A stretch of DNA of 64,000 nt. Origin: Epichloe hybrida (lineage: Eukaryota > Ascomycota > Sordariomycetes > Hypocreales > Clavicipitaceae). Made by a program: the position numbers and the translations under genes. This document shows, piece after piece, positions 1 through 12,563 of the stretch. Numbering within the stretch: the stretch's first letter is position 1; each line of letters opens with the position of its first letter. The notes beneath the pieces were generated by a model. That model did no database searches. It was not told the DNA's origin and was given only the letters and a program-made list of their open reading frames with translations. Location: positions 372,001 to 436,000 of the forward strand of contig JAFEKR010000028.1 of the NCBI GenBank assembly GCA_019022495.1, given 5' to 3'.

Positions 1-3000
1 CTCCTTACGGCTTGTGCTGACGAGTATTTCCTATGAAGTTGCTTGAAACTTCGCGCCGTTGTAGTACTTGCACTAGCAGCCGAGCCTCTCCTACTGTTAG
101 AATCGTTAGATTCTGAAGGCGCCTCCAGAGCGGAGAGGTAATCATCGTCATGCTCGTCGCTGAGAAATAGGGAGGCAGGTATCTGCTCCGACTGCAATAG
201 TTGAGGCTGCTTTCGCGATAAGATCTTGTCGTCCTGGGACAAAGTCTGTAGTTCTGTGCCCAGATTGATCACTGACGCCTTCTTCCCGTGAACTACAAAG
301 CTCCCAGTCCCCCGTGACAGCATTGCTTCTTGAGGCACATCGTCAAGAGATCCGCCAGATAAAGTGCCAGCAACGCTTCCCTTCTTACTGCGGTGGTGTG
401 AAAGGTGTCCTGCACTCTCTCTAAGAGTACGCTGCAGGCTCCGCCTGATCTTGCTTCTTTCTATTTTGTCTCGGTCTGCAGGGGGGGCGTGTTCCGGGCC
501 TTCGGCTGAGGCTGAGATCGAAGTCTTGTCAAGTGTATTTTGCCTTGATCTTGCCTCCCACAGTCCAGCCTGCTTCAGAAAATCACGCTCGTCAGCATCA
601 ACATCATCTTGGTTATCCGATGCTTGTGAAGCAGCCACAGATTCCGCATCCTGAGCTGGGTTGTATTGAGAAGCAGCAGGCGAAGGCTTCTGGTTCGTTG
701 ATGTATCGACGCTCGACACTGATCCATGCCTCGTCGTCGCAACTGGTCCTGGGGGTGGTGTGTATGTCGCTTCTTTAGTTACACTATGTGGAGATGGCCG
801 AGAAGCTGCTTTTGTGGGCGAATCTATGTCTTGATTGTTCCCAATTGAGCTCGATATGTGGGACAATGAGCTATCTGTGGTTGGGGTTTGAGGACTTCGT
901 TCGGCGGCGGTTGGGCCTCTTGACTTCGATTCAGTTCGGGACACAAGAGGCTTTGAAGTTGGTGTTGAGTTGCTTAGGTCTGACTGCCTATTGGCATTGT
1001 GTAGAATAGCTTCGTCATCAGCTAGATCCTGGATCAGAATATCTCGATGGCACCTCTCCCGCCAAATATCCATACGAGTCCATTTCAGTTGGGCTGAAAG
1101 ACGTGCAGCGGCCAGTAGCAGATGCTCCCTTGTTCTCGGCTGAATTGGTGCAAGAATTTGCAAGTGTCTCGCGTTTCTCAGCTGCTCTTCTAGCTTTTTT
1201 TGGCATTCGTCGACTTTCTTATCGGCCTCGAATATTTTTTGTTGTATACCGTCTCTTCGGGCGACTTGAATATCTTCGGCCATTTTTTTATCAATACGCC
1301 CTCGGGCAATAGAAACCAAGCCTGTCGGAGTCTCTATCATTTGTGTGGCATCAGAGCTATCTAAACGTCGTATTCCACGTCGCCCTTGACCGTCGTAGTT
1401 GGATCCAACAACTCCACGCATGCGAACCCCTGACGTTCGAAACGCAGCAGCATAATTCAGCTTAGCAAGCCAGTCGTTGCGCTCTTCTTCACTCTCTGCC
1501 AGTAAAATCTCATCCAATCCTCCTTGCCGTACATATACGAAGGCATTTTTATGCTTTTTATAGGTGGTGTCGAGGAGGGCCACTGCGGCATGGGTAGACA
1601 TCAGGACATCCGGTTTGAACTCTTCGAGAGGTGGGTCGAAAATTACTGGAATGCCATCATGTCCGCCTTTCAGATGGTTCTCGTGCTGATGTATCAGACT
1701 CTTCACCCAGCTCGTGTTTCGAAAGAAATACAACTGGGCGCCGGTCAAGATTGCTCCCCATTCCTGCCATGGGGAGCGAGTCTTTCTTTTCTTAGCATCT
1801 TTCCTCCAAAGCAGTCCGACTTTCGTCACTTTGATGTCTACTATTCCGGGATGAGCATCGTTAGGATTAGTAGCCGTTCGTTCCGACATGAAAGCATCAG
1901 GTCGCGATCTAGCCGAAACTATTTGTAGGACTCCGGTTTTGAAGAACGTGTTTTGCAAATCCTTCAAATTTAAAGAGGGAGCGGTTCCAAGATAATTGTA
2001 ATGGTCATCCAAATGCATCGCATCTTTGATATTAGGCCTCAGGGCGTCTAGATTTCCGTCCAAAATCAGTGTGTATGGGTCTATGGGTTCTTTCGCAGCT
2101 CTCTTTGCAGGATCTACCACGTTTCCAGGAAGGATCTGTTTTCTTTTAGACTTGCTCACTTGAGTGCGTTCGCTCGCTAAATCTAGATCGTCTTCCACAT
2201 AAATGAATGGCGTGTAGGATATATTGTCGTAAAAGCACCCAAGAATATCATCGAATATTCCCTCCCCCCTCGTGTTTTTGAGGTAGTCGGATTTCTGCAT
2301 CTTGTGCTTATTATTCTTGTTGAACACATCAGTATGAAGAATCAGCAAGGAAAAGGCTATGAAGTAGGCTTGATCCGGAGTCGAGTAAATGCCGGGGTTG
2401 CATTCATGATATCTGTTGGCAAAAGCTTGCAAGCATCGGTCAATTTGTTGTGTCTCTTTGGGAAGTTCGGCCTCCATCAGCAATTTTCTGATTGCCATGT
2501 CCATAGGATCACCAAAAAAACTGAAGCTTCGCATGTAGCTTCTGAGCACTGTGGTAGAGAAAGCATCAGTGCCCTTTGCCAAAGCGGACGCAATGGTACC
2601 ACGGCTCACTACGCCCTCAACGCGGGCAAGATATTTTGCAGGAGATTCGTCATCCAGCCGTTCAGGTAAAACAATGGAGTCCCTTGGAAGTTGTAGCGAG
2701 TTACTTTTCGATCCATTTGACCCGGGGGTCGCTGGGGTCAAGGTTCCCTGGCGACTGAGCTCGGAATTCTGCCGGATACGACCTAGTCCAAACAAGTCGC
2801 CAAAGCTTTTGCGGCCAGTTGATGTTGAGATTCGAGTAGCAGGAGGGACTAAATGGTCTTCTTGCGAGTCTCTTCTTGCAGAGCTCATAGTTGACGATCG
2901 GCCCCTTAACAGGTTTGCTCGCGTAGGCGAAGACTGCCCAGAACGATGCGTGCTCCCTCGACTCAGTAAGGTAGCAGCCGCCGAGCTGTGCGTAAACTGG

Positions 3001-3969
3001 CTGTCTTCTGAAGCACCGTTACCAGCTCGCGGAGTGGTGGCACTCTGTGATGACGCTGGTCGAGCATATGCCACAGCCAAGGACGCCGACGACAGATTCT
3101 TGTTTTGAGATCCATTTTTTTGGGGCAGGTGAGCAAGGGGGAACAGCGACTGCTGAGGTCTCTTTTTCCTGCGCAACTTCAGAAACGGTGCTGTTATCTG
3201 AGACTTCTTCGGGGTGGTTCCTTGATTTACTTGACAGTTGCGATCCGCAGAACTCACGTCAGACCGCGAAGACTCTGACTGGCGATGATTATAGGTGCTC
3301 GGCGACGTATTGCTCCATGCCGTAGTCGCTTGGGTTGACGGGCGATGATGACCTTGCTCATTCACATTCATTGTTGACTGGCTGGCCCCCTCGTCTGTCT
3401 GAAGCTTTCTGGAAGTATATTTACCAGAGCCGTGATCACGTATGTTCTCATCTCGAGATATATCGCTAGAGCGACGGAATTTCGCGGCTATATTCATTCG
3501 GGACGCCATTTTTCTTGGTTTGGCAAGATCGTTCGTCGGGGCAGTCGTGATAATTGCAGGAGCTTTCGAGTGTCAAGTTAGTTCTCGGTTGTCAAAGACT
3601 ACAGCATCTGAATGCTTGTGACATACGTTGTGGAATTGGAGGGGTTATCTCGGCCTGCTGCTTCGATCTAAGGGACAGCTGAGAGTCTGAGGCGTTCCGA
3701 TATCTCATGATAGAAAATCGGCGAAGTTTGTTTTGTCTCTCGGGATCGGTGACGGACCGTTCGGAACCAAGCTCTGTATTCTCGGAACGAAGTGCGTACT
3801 GCTGGGACGGAAGGCTCGTATCTTCAAGTACTGCCGGTTGTGATGCTGGTAGGATCGGGCCAGTAAGCGCGTCGTCGTTGCTGGACATTGTCTGTGTTTC
3901 GTCGAATAGCGTGTACCGTCGAATATCCGTTTCGCTGGCCATGTTACCTCGCCGGCGAAGGAAAGGCAT
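1..3969 (-). CDS. Sec7-PH domain Arf guanine-nucleotide exchange factor (Syt1-like), 3' end cut by window edge
   Basis: Predicted to catalyse GDP/GTP exchange on Arf GTPases in Golgi/post-Golgi traffic. Exons 3969-3627 and 3562-<1; the 64-nt intron has a GTATGT donor and a CTAAC branch. The frame is open to the window edge, giving at least 1301 residues. I start at the ATG at 3969 (MPFLRRRG); the frame extends upstream only through non-ATG codons. The N-terminus carries RRFSIMRYRNASDSQLS, and the intron joins PPIPQ to PPAIITTAPT, a pairing I recall from fungal homologues. The Sec7 domain spans about residues 420-573 and contains LPKETQQIDR with the catalytic glutamate finger near residue 484. 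A PH domain follows at about 685-817, then a short coiled coil and a serine-rich tail. Sec7 followed by PH matches yeast Syt1. The true C-terminus lies outside the window. Confidence 0.88.
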
Positions 3970-5211
3970 GATTGCGGGCAATTCGCATGGTATTTGGCAG
4001 CGCCTGGCCGCTGTATGCTGAAGCAGTTGAGTAAATTGTTGTAAATGGGCGACTTCCGTCTGGGAAAGGCAGAGGCGTCAGACAGCTTGATCTAGATTGG
4101 AATTCGGCGGAGGTCTTCCACAGCGGAACGAACGGGGCTTTCAATGTATTCCCATGTGTCGTGACCAAGATGTAATTCGGCGATTAGCATCAGTGCTAAG
4201 CCACTTCTTTAATATAAGAATTTATCGGGTGTCTCATCAATGAGGGGGGCGTATTGTATTAATTTCGAGTTGACTTCAAACCTTTACGTGGACTGCAAAC
4301 ACTTGCGCCAGTAGGGTAAGTGGAGGTGGTTGTGTTCAACGCGGAAGCAAGGGGGTCGATGGTTAGCTCCGAGATAGCCTGAGAGGTGGGCTCCGTCAAT
4401 TCTGTAGACTGTTATTAGAAAGGGACCTTGGTGGTTGCAACCACACTGTGTTATCTAACTTGAGTAATGTACATGTACTCCGTAGAACCAGCTAGGTGCC
4501 AGACCTCTGAGTTCTTCTCATTCGGTAGACTGTGTCCTATTGCATCGTATTCATACACGGATCACGGCATCTCAATGAGTGTCGGGGAAAGCAGTTGACT
4601 TATGGGCTTCCAGACACTATAACACCAGACAAGGTATTTACCTGCTGGGTGATGTTCAGAAAAGGAACGGTAAAGACCAAGTCGCATATTAAAGAACATA
4701 CCAATCGACACTTGTCTCTAGGAAGTCTCACATGCATTGCACATTTGTTGACGAGGCACCTGCTTGACATTATCACGCTCTGGTCAGAGGGGCAGCCTCG
4801 GGGTTACTTATTTATTAGGCGCAGCATTTTCTTTCATGTTCTACAACTAGATGGAGTGTCATTGGCATCAAACACCATCCTTCGTGAGTAGGATCTTAGT
4901 TGGGCTTGTTCCCCAATGACGCACTCGACATTGGATGTTTTTACAGTTAGATAGACAGTGCCTCTTGTAATAACGTTCTTTTTGGTTGCCATCATCAGAC
5001 TTTGCACGGGTTTCTAATTTTCGGGGTTGGTTAGTCAAGGGCCATGTTGAGGTGTTCATGAGTCATGCATGAGCCGATATCAAGTTCGACACAGGCGCAT
5101 TTTTCCAGACGTATTAGCTGGCGGCCGAAGTCAGGTGCCACAGCCGGTTGAATCGACATGGGAACTAGGTGGGGCTTTTGCGCGCCAACGATTGGAACTT
5201 CCGAGAAGGTA
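3970..5211. other. Intergenic region between the Sec7 gene and the retrotransposon
   Basis: This 1.2-kb stretch lies upstream of the leftward Sec7-domain gene and presumably holds its promoter. Base composition is ordinary and shows no RIP damage, in sharp contrast to the DNA right of 5,290. The open frames here are short and resemble nothing I know. No RNA gene was recognised. Confidence 0.5.
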
Positions 5212-5216
5212 CATAT
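5212..5216. repeat. Target-site duplication CATAT, left copy
   Basis: CATAT directly precedes the TG of the 5' LTR and is repeated directly after the CA of the 3' LTR at 12272-12276. Five base pairs is the usual length for Copia and Gypsy integrases. Confidence 0.9.
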
Positions 5217-5476
5217 TGTTGCCCGATGGCGGATACAGCGTCTATGACGAATGAATCTGCACCCACAACCGTATCGGGGGAGCTGAAGATACACATCGCT
5301 AAACGTGATAATTTATAACAAAAGCATATAATCTATAATATAATAGCTTTCTCTATAAAAAAGGAGCTTTTATCCTTCTATTTATATAATAAAATAATAG
5401 CTTTAATCTAATCCTTTTCTAACTTTCTTTATCTTACTAAGGGATATCTTTTAAGTTACATACCTAGCGTATAATA
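5217..5476 (+). repeat. 5' long terminal repeat
   Basis: 260 bp beginning TGTTGCCC, aligned without gaps to the 3' LTR. The outer (left) part, to about 5,310, keeps its G and C bases where the 3' copy has A and T. The inner part is the mutated one. The primer binding site should begin right after 5476, but it is too altered to name a tRNA. Confidence 0.95.
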
Positions 5477-6999
5477 GTTATAAGCCTAGAAGGTATATGC
5501 TTATAACTTTTACTAAGTCCCTTATATATAAGATATATATATACACTATGCCTTACTTACTAATAATACTTATAATAGATATAATAACCTCTTACTACCT
5601 AAGTCTTAAGACTAATATTAAGCTAGTCTTATCTAATAAATAGGAAGAGTAATATAAAGCATTAAAGTAAGCTACTTAAAGCTAAGAGATTTAGGAAAGG
5701 GTTAATCCCTAGCTTCTAGAGCTTAACTTTAACTATCTAGAAAAGCCCTTTACTATTATACTAGAGTTATATAAAGCTCTTATTATAAAGAACTAAGGAA
5801 GTAATGCTATAAAGCTTACCTTTTAAGAGGCTTTTTCCTTTTTATCTTATAAGTTTATATTTAAGTACTAAGTATATAAAGTAATAAAGTCCTAAGAAAG
5901 GACTATTAAAACTTAGATTATAAGCACTATTAATTCTAATACTTATACTATAGTAATTAATAAGATTAAAGAAAGTAATATAAATAATAAGAAGCTTACT
6001 CTTTACTAAATCTTTATTAAGCTTAAAAAGAGGTTTTCTCCTAGGTAAGTAATTATTAAATTAGAGGTATTAGCTAAGTATATAGCTTACCTTACTAATA
6101 CTAAATATACTAATATTTAATTTAAGTATTAGATTAAGTAGTAAGGGAAGCTATACTAGAAAGTATTAATATATAAGATTAATAAGGTTTAGGGTTCTAA
6201 TATAATTTATAACTTTATTATAGCTATTAGTATATACTTTAATCTTAAATAAGTAAAAACTAAGATTATATAACTAGTATAAACTTCTAATTCTTTTCCT
6301 AAAGAAATAACCCTTTAAGGTATTACCTTTAAGTACACTAGATATTATAGGGTAACTTAAGCTATAAGCTTTACCTCTAGAAAAGGAAGCTATATAATAA
6401 CTCTTAGGGATTACTTAAACTAAGAAAAAGAGAAACTATAAGGCTAAAAGAATAATAACCTAAAGAAGTACCTTTACTATATAGAAAAAGCACTAAATAT
6501 ATACTTTTAGTCTCCCTAAGTATACTAAAGCTTATACTATATAGTAACTAGTAAAAAGGTTTTAGGGTTTAAGCCCTTTATAAAGGTTAACTATAAAAAG
6601 ATTAAGGAATACTATAAAAGCGCTAAATAGAAAAACCTATACTTTAAGGTTATAAAGAATAAGTAAATAGTAAAAGGTATTAAGGATTATAAAGAAAAAA
6701 AGTTACTTAGTACTATTATAGTAATAATTATTAACCTAAAGATTTTTAAGAGTATTTCTTTAGCTTAGGGAAGCTATATAATACTTAAGAATATAAAATA
6801 TACACTCTTTAAGAGCACTCTCTTTAATAACTATAGTGCTTTATATATTATAAATAATATTAGTTACTTTAAACTAAGAACCTTTAAGGAAATATTTAAT
6901 AATTACCTTAAAGTAAGAATAACCTTATTCTAGATTACTAGAAGAGGTACTTATATAATTAAGAATATTTTTAATAGGCTAAAGGGAAACCTTATAAAA

Positions 7000-9900
7000 A
7001 GCCTTACTTTATAGAATATTATACTTATTCCTAGGTTTTATATAAATATTATATTAAAAAGCCTTCTTTAAAAGAAAGGTATTTAGTATTATAAAGTAAA
7101 TTACTCTTTATATATTAAACCCTTTTATAAGAGCTTATTATTAGTAAAGCTTTAGAGAAAGTATAATATTATATTTCTTTAATATAAGCCTTTTTTTTCT
7201 TATAAGAGTCCTAACTAAGTAATAAATTTATTTACACTACTAGTAATATTCTTAATAGTTAATTTAAAAGCATATAATAATACACTATGCTTATAATATA
7301 GTTACCTAAGTAAAGAACTATGCCTTATATATATAAACCCTAAAGAACTTTAGTATTTATATTCTAGGTACCTTAGTAAGAATACTCTAGCTAAGAGTTA
7401 TACTTATATAAGAGAAGTGTAATTATATAAAACTAAGTAAAGAGACTATAAGATATATTCTCTAGTTTACACTTACTAAGTTATTTTAAGAAAACTACTA
7501 AAATATATATCTTTAAGGCTATTTTAAAGAATTTATTAGGATCTTTAAGACTATAAGCCTAGTTATAATAGTATAAACTAGCTAATAATTATAAAAGATA
7601 AGTTCTTAAGCATAATATATATTTATATATTACCTAATAAATCATAGGTAATAGTATTTAATATATTAATCTATATTAAATAATGGATTATAAGGTAATT
7701 TAGATTATTAATTATAAAGATTAAGCAAAATTATAAAGAAGCTATTATTAGTTAATTTAGTAATATAATCTTTTAGATATAGGCATGCTTATAAGGTATT
7801 AATCTTAAGCTTATGCCTTTATATACTTATAAACCTAATAGAGTTATAAAAAGAGTAGGGTAAATAATTATATTATAATTAAATGCAATGCTTATAGGCA
7901 TATAGCTTTCACTAAACTTATAGTTAAAGAGTATATAAGTAATAGCGTACCTATATAATATAAGTCTTATTTAATAATCTAGGTAAAAAACACTATTAAA
8001 AACCCTAGAAATCTAGTTTTAAGATAATGCTTAACTTCTAATTAGGGAGACTATAGCTAACTTAAGGCTAGATTAAAGCGAATTATATATATATAGCTAC
8101 TACGCTTATTCTCTTTAAAGGGATTATAAGGCTAATAAATATAGATAGTTTTATAAGACTAATCCTAGGGGTTATATTAGATATCTTATTAGGTACTTTA
8201 CCTCTAATATATATTATATCTAGATTCTAAGACTAGGAAAGGTTATAATAATAAGGAATGTTATATTTAATAAGTTAATTTTTTATAATCTAATAAAGGA
8301 GAGCGTAATAGAGCTATTAATTAATAAGCTTAAGGCATATTTCTAATCCCTTAAAATTAATACTAAATTAGATAAAGAATTAAATCTTTTCCTTATACTA
8401 ACTTTAGTTAAACTATAATAAGATTAAACTAAGAGTTTAAACTTAGGGGTAAAAGCTTTATAAATATCTTAATAAAAGAAAAGAGAAGCTATATACCTTA
8501 ATAAGCAAATTAGACTCTAAATACCTTAGCTATTACTAAATCTAATAATTAAAGAGTAAGAGACTTTTAATCTAAAAGCTTAGTAAAGTAAGAAGGAGTA
8601 AAATGCTTTAGATTTATATACTTAAGAGAGTAATATAATAATAGATTTAATAAGTAATAAGTAAGATATTACTATAAGGGCTTAGGAGAGCTAATATCCT
8701 TATAAGGTTTTAGAATACTAAGTATATAATACTAAGGACTAAGTTATTAATAACTTAATAGGTAATAAACTACCTAAGCTAGAAAAAGAAGTAAAGAAAA
8801 ACTAGTAATAAGATAAACCTATAGGAGTAAATACTAGACTAGCTACCTATATAAAAGGCTTAAGGGGATTACTAGCTATATAGTTAAAAATCATAAAGAG
8901 TCTTAGAATAATAATATAAGAAAGTATATAAATAAGCTTAAGGTTATAAATAAAGAGAGCTTAAGGTAATATTCCTTCTTATGCTTAACTAATAAGGAGA
9001 AAGAAAAAAAACCTAATAAAGCTCTTATTAATAGCCTCTAGGACCTTAAGGATCTCTTTACTAAATTTAGGAAGACTAAGGAAGGAGATTCTTATAAGCT
9101 CTTTCTAGGAGATTAGGATTTTAAGAGCTATAAAACAGTTTTTTTAGTAATTAATATGCATTATAATAAAGAAAATAGATTATACCTTAACCTAAAGAGA
9201 AAGGTAAGGACTATTTATTAATTTAATCTTACTAAACCTCTAAAGTTATAGAAAAAGGCAAAGGATTATCTATTTAGAGAGAAATAGTTAAAAGCAATAA
9301 ATAAAGAGATTAATAAGCTAAAGGAATAAGGAATATAGTAGTAAATAAAGCATTTTATAGTATAATTAAAGCTATTACCATTAAAATAGGTATTTTCTTA
9401 TAAGTTTAATAAGAAGGGGATGTTAATCTATTATAAAGCGCAATTATATATACGCAAAGACTTTTAAGATATCTTTATAATTAAATAAACCTATACTATA
9501 ACGCTTATTACTTATATGTTCTATATATTTATAGCTCTAGTTACTAGGTTTAATCTAGAGACTAGGTAGTATAATATTAAGAATGCCTTCCTTTATATAA
9601 AACATAAAAAGAATAAAATACCTATAACTTATAAACTTCCTAAAGGTTTTATAATCCTTAGAGAATATATAAAATTACTTAAAGCCCTTTATAAATTAAG
9701 GGACTCTTTATAACTATAGTTTAAGAAATTAAGTAAATCTCTTATAAAGCTTAGGCTTAAATTAAGCAAAGAAAAGCCTTACTTATTCTATATAAAAGAT
9801 TAGACTACTTTCCTTATATTCTTTATAAATAATATTCTTATAGTGTTTTATAAGAATAATAAAGGCATTACTAACTATATTTCTAAGGGCCTAAAGGAGG

Positions 9901-10560
9901 CGTATAAATTAGATAAAAAAGGTAAAGTAAGATTCTTCCTAGGGATTTAGATTATTAGAGACTAAGAATAATAAAGGGTATATCTTAGTTATAAGGCATA
10001 TATTAATAAGATTAGGGAAAAATTTAGGTAAGTAAGAAAAGGCACTTTCCTTACTATACTAATCCTAGTAGTAAAGTATTATAGGTTTAAGAGTAAAGCT
10101 AAGAAGTAAGTAATAAAGGTTTACTAAGAAAAGATTAGATTAATCCTATACACTATAATTATAATTAAACCTAACATTACTTTTATAGTAGTAAAGTTAT
10201 TATAATACCTTATAAATCTAGGACTAGAGTATATAAAGGTAATAAACTAAGCTATTTACTACTTACTTATTATAAGTAAACTTATACTATACTATAGTAT
10301 AATTACTAAACTTTAAGCTCTTTAAATCTTAAGTAATGCTTTCTTTATAAATAATCTTAAGACTTATAAATTATTATAAGAATACTTAATTACTCTCTTT
10401 AGTAAACTAATTATCTAGAAAGCTATACACTAAATAATAGTAACTATATCTATAATAAAGGCTAAATTACTTACTTTATAATAAGTAGTAAAGGAGACTA
10501 TAAGTTTATAGCGCTTATTTAGAGATATTAAATTTAATACCTATAAAGATTAAGTTATTA
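7000..10560 (+). pseudogene. RIP-damaged Copia pol remnant (integrase, reverse transcriptase, RNase H)
   Basis: Translation with stops shows degenerate family motifs in Copia order. Near 7,780-7,900 is a run like the integrase catalytic-glutamate region. Near 9,555-9,650 is an RT run reading LETR-stop-YNIKNAFLY followed by YKLPKGF, where the stop (TAG) fits a former CAG. Near 9,817-9,843 the RT active-site aspartate pair appears as NN, expected from GAT/GAC to AAT/AAC. Near 10,430-10,530 is an RNase H-like run ending in VVKETI. The outer limits are approximate, and gag should lie between 5,480 and about 7,000 but was not recognised. Each altered residue is explained by C-to-T or G-to-A change. 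Confidence 0.75.
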
Positions 10561-11999
10561 ATTATAATAATTAATAAACAATTTAGCTTATACTTAATAA
10601 GAGTAAATAATTAAATACTTAACTATATTATATTAATATTTATAATATATAGTTAAAGTAAGAATTTAAGAAAGGAAGCTTTAAAATTATGTATTTACTA
10701 ATAGAAAAGATACTTACTAATAGATTTATAAAGGCATTAAATTATTAGCACTTTAAATGCTTTAGATTTATGCTTAGTCTTATAGATCTATATATAATAT
10801 ATAATATTTAAAGCGTATAGGTTATAAAGGAATTATAGGCATGTTAATAAGGGGGCATAAAATTAATTACCCTAGAAATACATAAAGGCCCTCTCCTTAG
10901 TAAGTAAAGCACTACTAAGGTAAATAAAATTAATAAAATAAAGACTCTAAAATACTATTATATAAAAATATATATATAAACGCTATTTTAAATAAAGGAA
11001 ATAAACTTATATAAGGAGGTAAATAACCTCCTTAAGTTAGGCTATTACTATAGTTACTTTCTCCTTAACTACTACTAAAGAGCCCTTAGTAATATCCTTA
11101 GCCCTAATACTTAGATTAATAACCTTACTATATATAAAATCTAGCTTTATAATAAGTTTTAATTAGAGTTATAATGCCTTATAGCATTACTTTACTATTT
11201 ATATATATATAAGTAAAGGATTAGAAGAAATTATAATTAAAAGCACTTTACCTTAGTGTCTTTATCTAGCACTAATAATATTTACTTAGTAAGGGGAATA
11301 TAAGTATTATATAAAGGTAAGTAATAGTAATTACTAACCTTATATAAGTAATATCTCTAAGATTATCTAGACTTAACCTTAAAGTAATAACCTAAGCTAC
11401 TCTTACTTATAAGGCTTACTTAAATATACCCTTTATAAGGAATATTATACTTAGGACCTTAAGGAGTAAGTAATTTAAGCTATACTATTAGTATATACTA
11501 AAGAGAAAGGGAAAGTATATTACTAATAGGTTATTTTTATAAAGTTTATAGAGAATTATACCTTAAGTATTCTCCCCTTACCTAGGCCCTTATAGAATAT
11601 AAGGTTTATAGAGAAGTATACTTAAGGTATTTTCCTTACTTCTCCTTAGGAGATAATAACTTACTAGTAAGTAGCTTAGCACTAATTAGTAAAGAATTAC
11701 TAATAGGTAGCTTAGACCTAGCTAGGGGAGGCAAAGAATTATTATAAGCTACACTAGGGCTTAGATAAGAATATATAGCTAAATTAGCTATAATATAAGT
11801 AATTTACTAAAGAGCGGTTAAGCCCTCCTAGGAGCGAAGATTCTCTTTAACCTAAGCGCGCGTGTTAGAGTTTATATTGATCGCGCGGGCACGAAAGTGA
11901 GAGAGCTTACTTTGAATTCACATTAAATTCAGGCACCACTAAAACACCACACATCCGCTAGTTAAGATATTAGTTAGTGATTATAATAACCTTAACACT

Positions 12000-12011
12000 A
12001 ACTAGGGGGTG
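12000..12011 (+). other. Polypurine tract of the retrotransposon
   Basis: AACTAGGGGGTG lies immediately 5' of the 3' LTR. A G-rich tract at this place primes plus-strand synthesis in LTR elements and fixes the orientation. It kept its G run although the surrounding DNA lost most G and C. Confidence 0.75.
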
Positions 12012-12271
12012 TGTTACCTAATAGCGAATATAGCGTCTATAATAAATGAATCTGCACCTATAACTGTATTAGGGGAGCTAAAGATACACATTACTAAACG
12101 CGATAATTTATAATAAAAGCATATAATCTATAATATAATAGCTTTTTCTATAAAAGAGAAGCTTTTATCCTTCTATTTATATGATAGAACGATAGCTTTA
12201 ATCCAATCCTTTTCTGACCTTCTTCATCCTGCTAGGGGATATCTTTCAAGTCACGTGCCTAGCGCACAACA
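12012..12271 (+). repeat. 3' long terminal repeat
   Basis: 260 bp starting TGTTACC and ending GCACAACA. Its inner (left) half is RIP-mutated, while its right part from about 12,175 keeps the original C and G bases, the mirror image of the 5' LTR. Differences between the LTRs are essentially all C/T or G/A transitions, so they cannot be used to date the insertion. Confidence 0.95.
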
Positions 12272-12276
12272 CATAT
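12272..12276. repeat. Target-site duplication CATAT, right copy
   Basis: Partner of 5212-5216. It marks the right boundary of the insertion, 287 bp before the start codon of the Ecm14 gene. Confidence 0.9.
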
Positions 12277-12563
12277 GCTACCCCACTGTAGATAGGTAGT
12301 CACGTAGATTACAGCGCCAAACTCTGTTTGTAACGCTTCCCTTTCGCCGTGCAGGCTTGATGAATAGTCGAGTTGACGGCGTCGCATAGCCACGCAGCCG
12401 TTCTAGTACTCTGCACACTCGCTCTGTTTTGCCTCGATTCCATTCTCACCGCGAAGGTGCTCCGAACTTGGCTACTTGACCAACCGGTAACGACCCTGCG
12501 AAGGGGGTTGGTAGCTGACAAGCCAAACATCGACCGGTTCAGTTCGATCCAACATCTATCAAA
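12277..12563 (+). other. Upstream region of the Ecm14 gene
   Basis: This 287-bp stretch of normal composition lies between the retrotransposon and the Ecm14 start codon and must hold the core promoter and 5' leader. No distinct TATA or CCAAT element stands out. The insertion probably separates the gene from its more distal upstream DNA. Confidence 0.4.

Larger units (their letters stand above)
5217..12271 (+). mobile_element. RIP-inactivated Ty1/Copia-type LTR retrotransposon, 7,055 bp, full length
   Basis: Two 260-bp direct repeats (5217-5476 and 12012-12271) start with TGTTG or TGTTA and end in CAACA or its mutated form. They are flanked by the same 5-bp duplication CATAT. A purine-rich tract ends right before the 3' LTR, giving plus orientation. 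The interior is extremely AT-rich; CpA and TpG are almost absent and TpA is in excess, the signature of repeat-induced point mutation. Every frame is full of TAA/TAG. Copia-type integrase, reverse transcriptase and RNase H can still be read in that order, and integrase before RT separates Copia from Gypsy. The copy cannot code for protein. Intact LTR arms and duplication indicate one insertion event with no later recombination. Confidence 0.95.

Noticed and set aside
3970..3981. Extended N-terminus of the Sec7 protein from a TTG codon
   Set aside because: The ATG at 3969 gives MPFLRRRG, the start expected for the family; nuclear genes rarely start with TTG.
5477..12011. AT-rich block as a centromere fragment or mitochondrial DNA insert
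   Set aside because: LTRs, target duplication, polypurine tract and Copia motifs show it is one RIP-damaged retrotransposon; no mitochondrial genes were seen.
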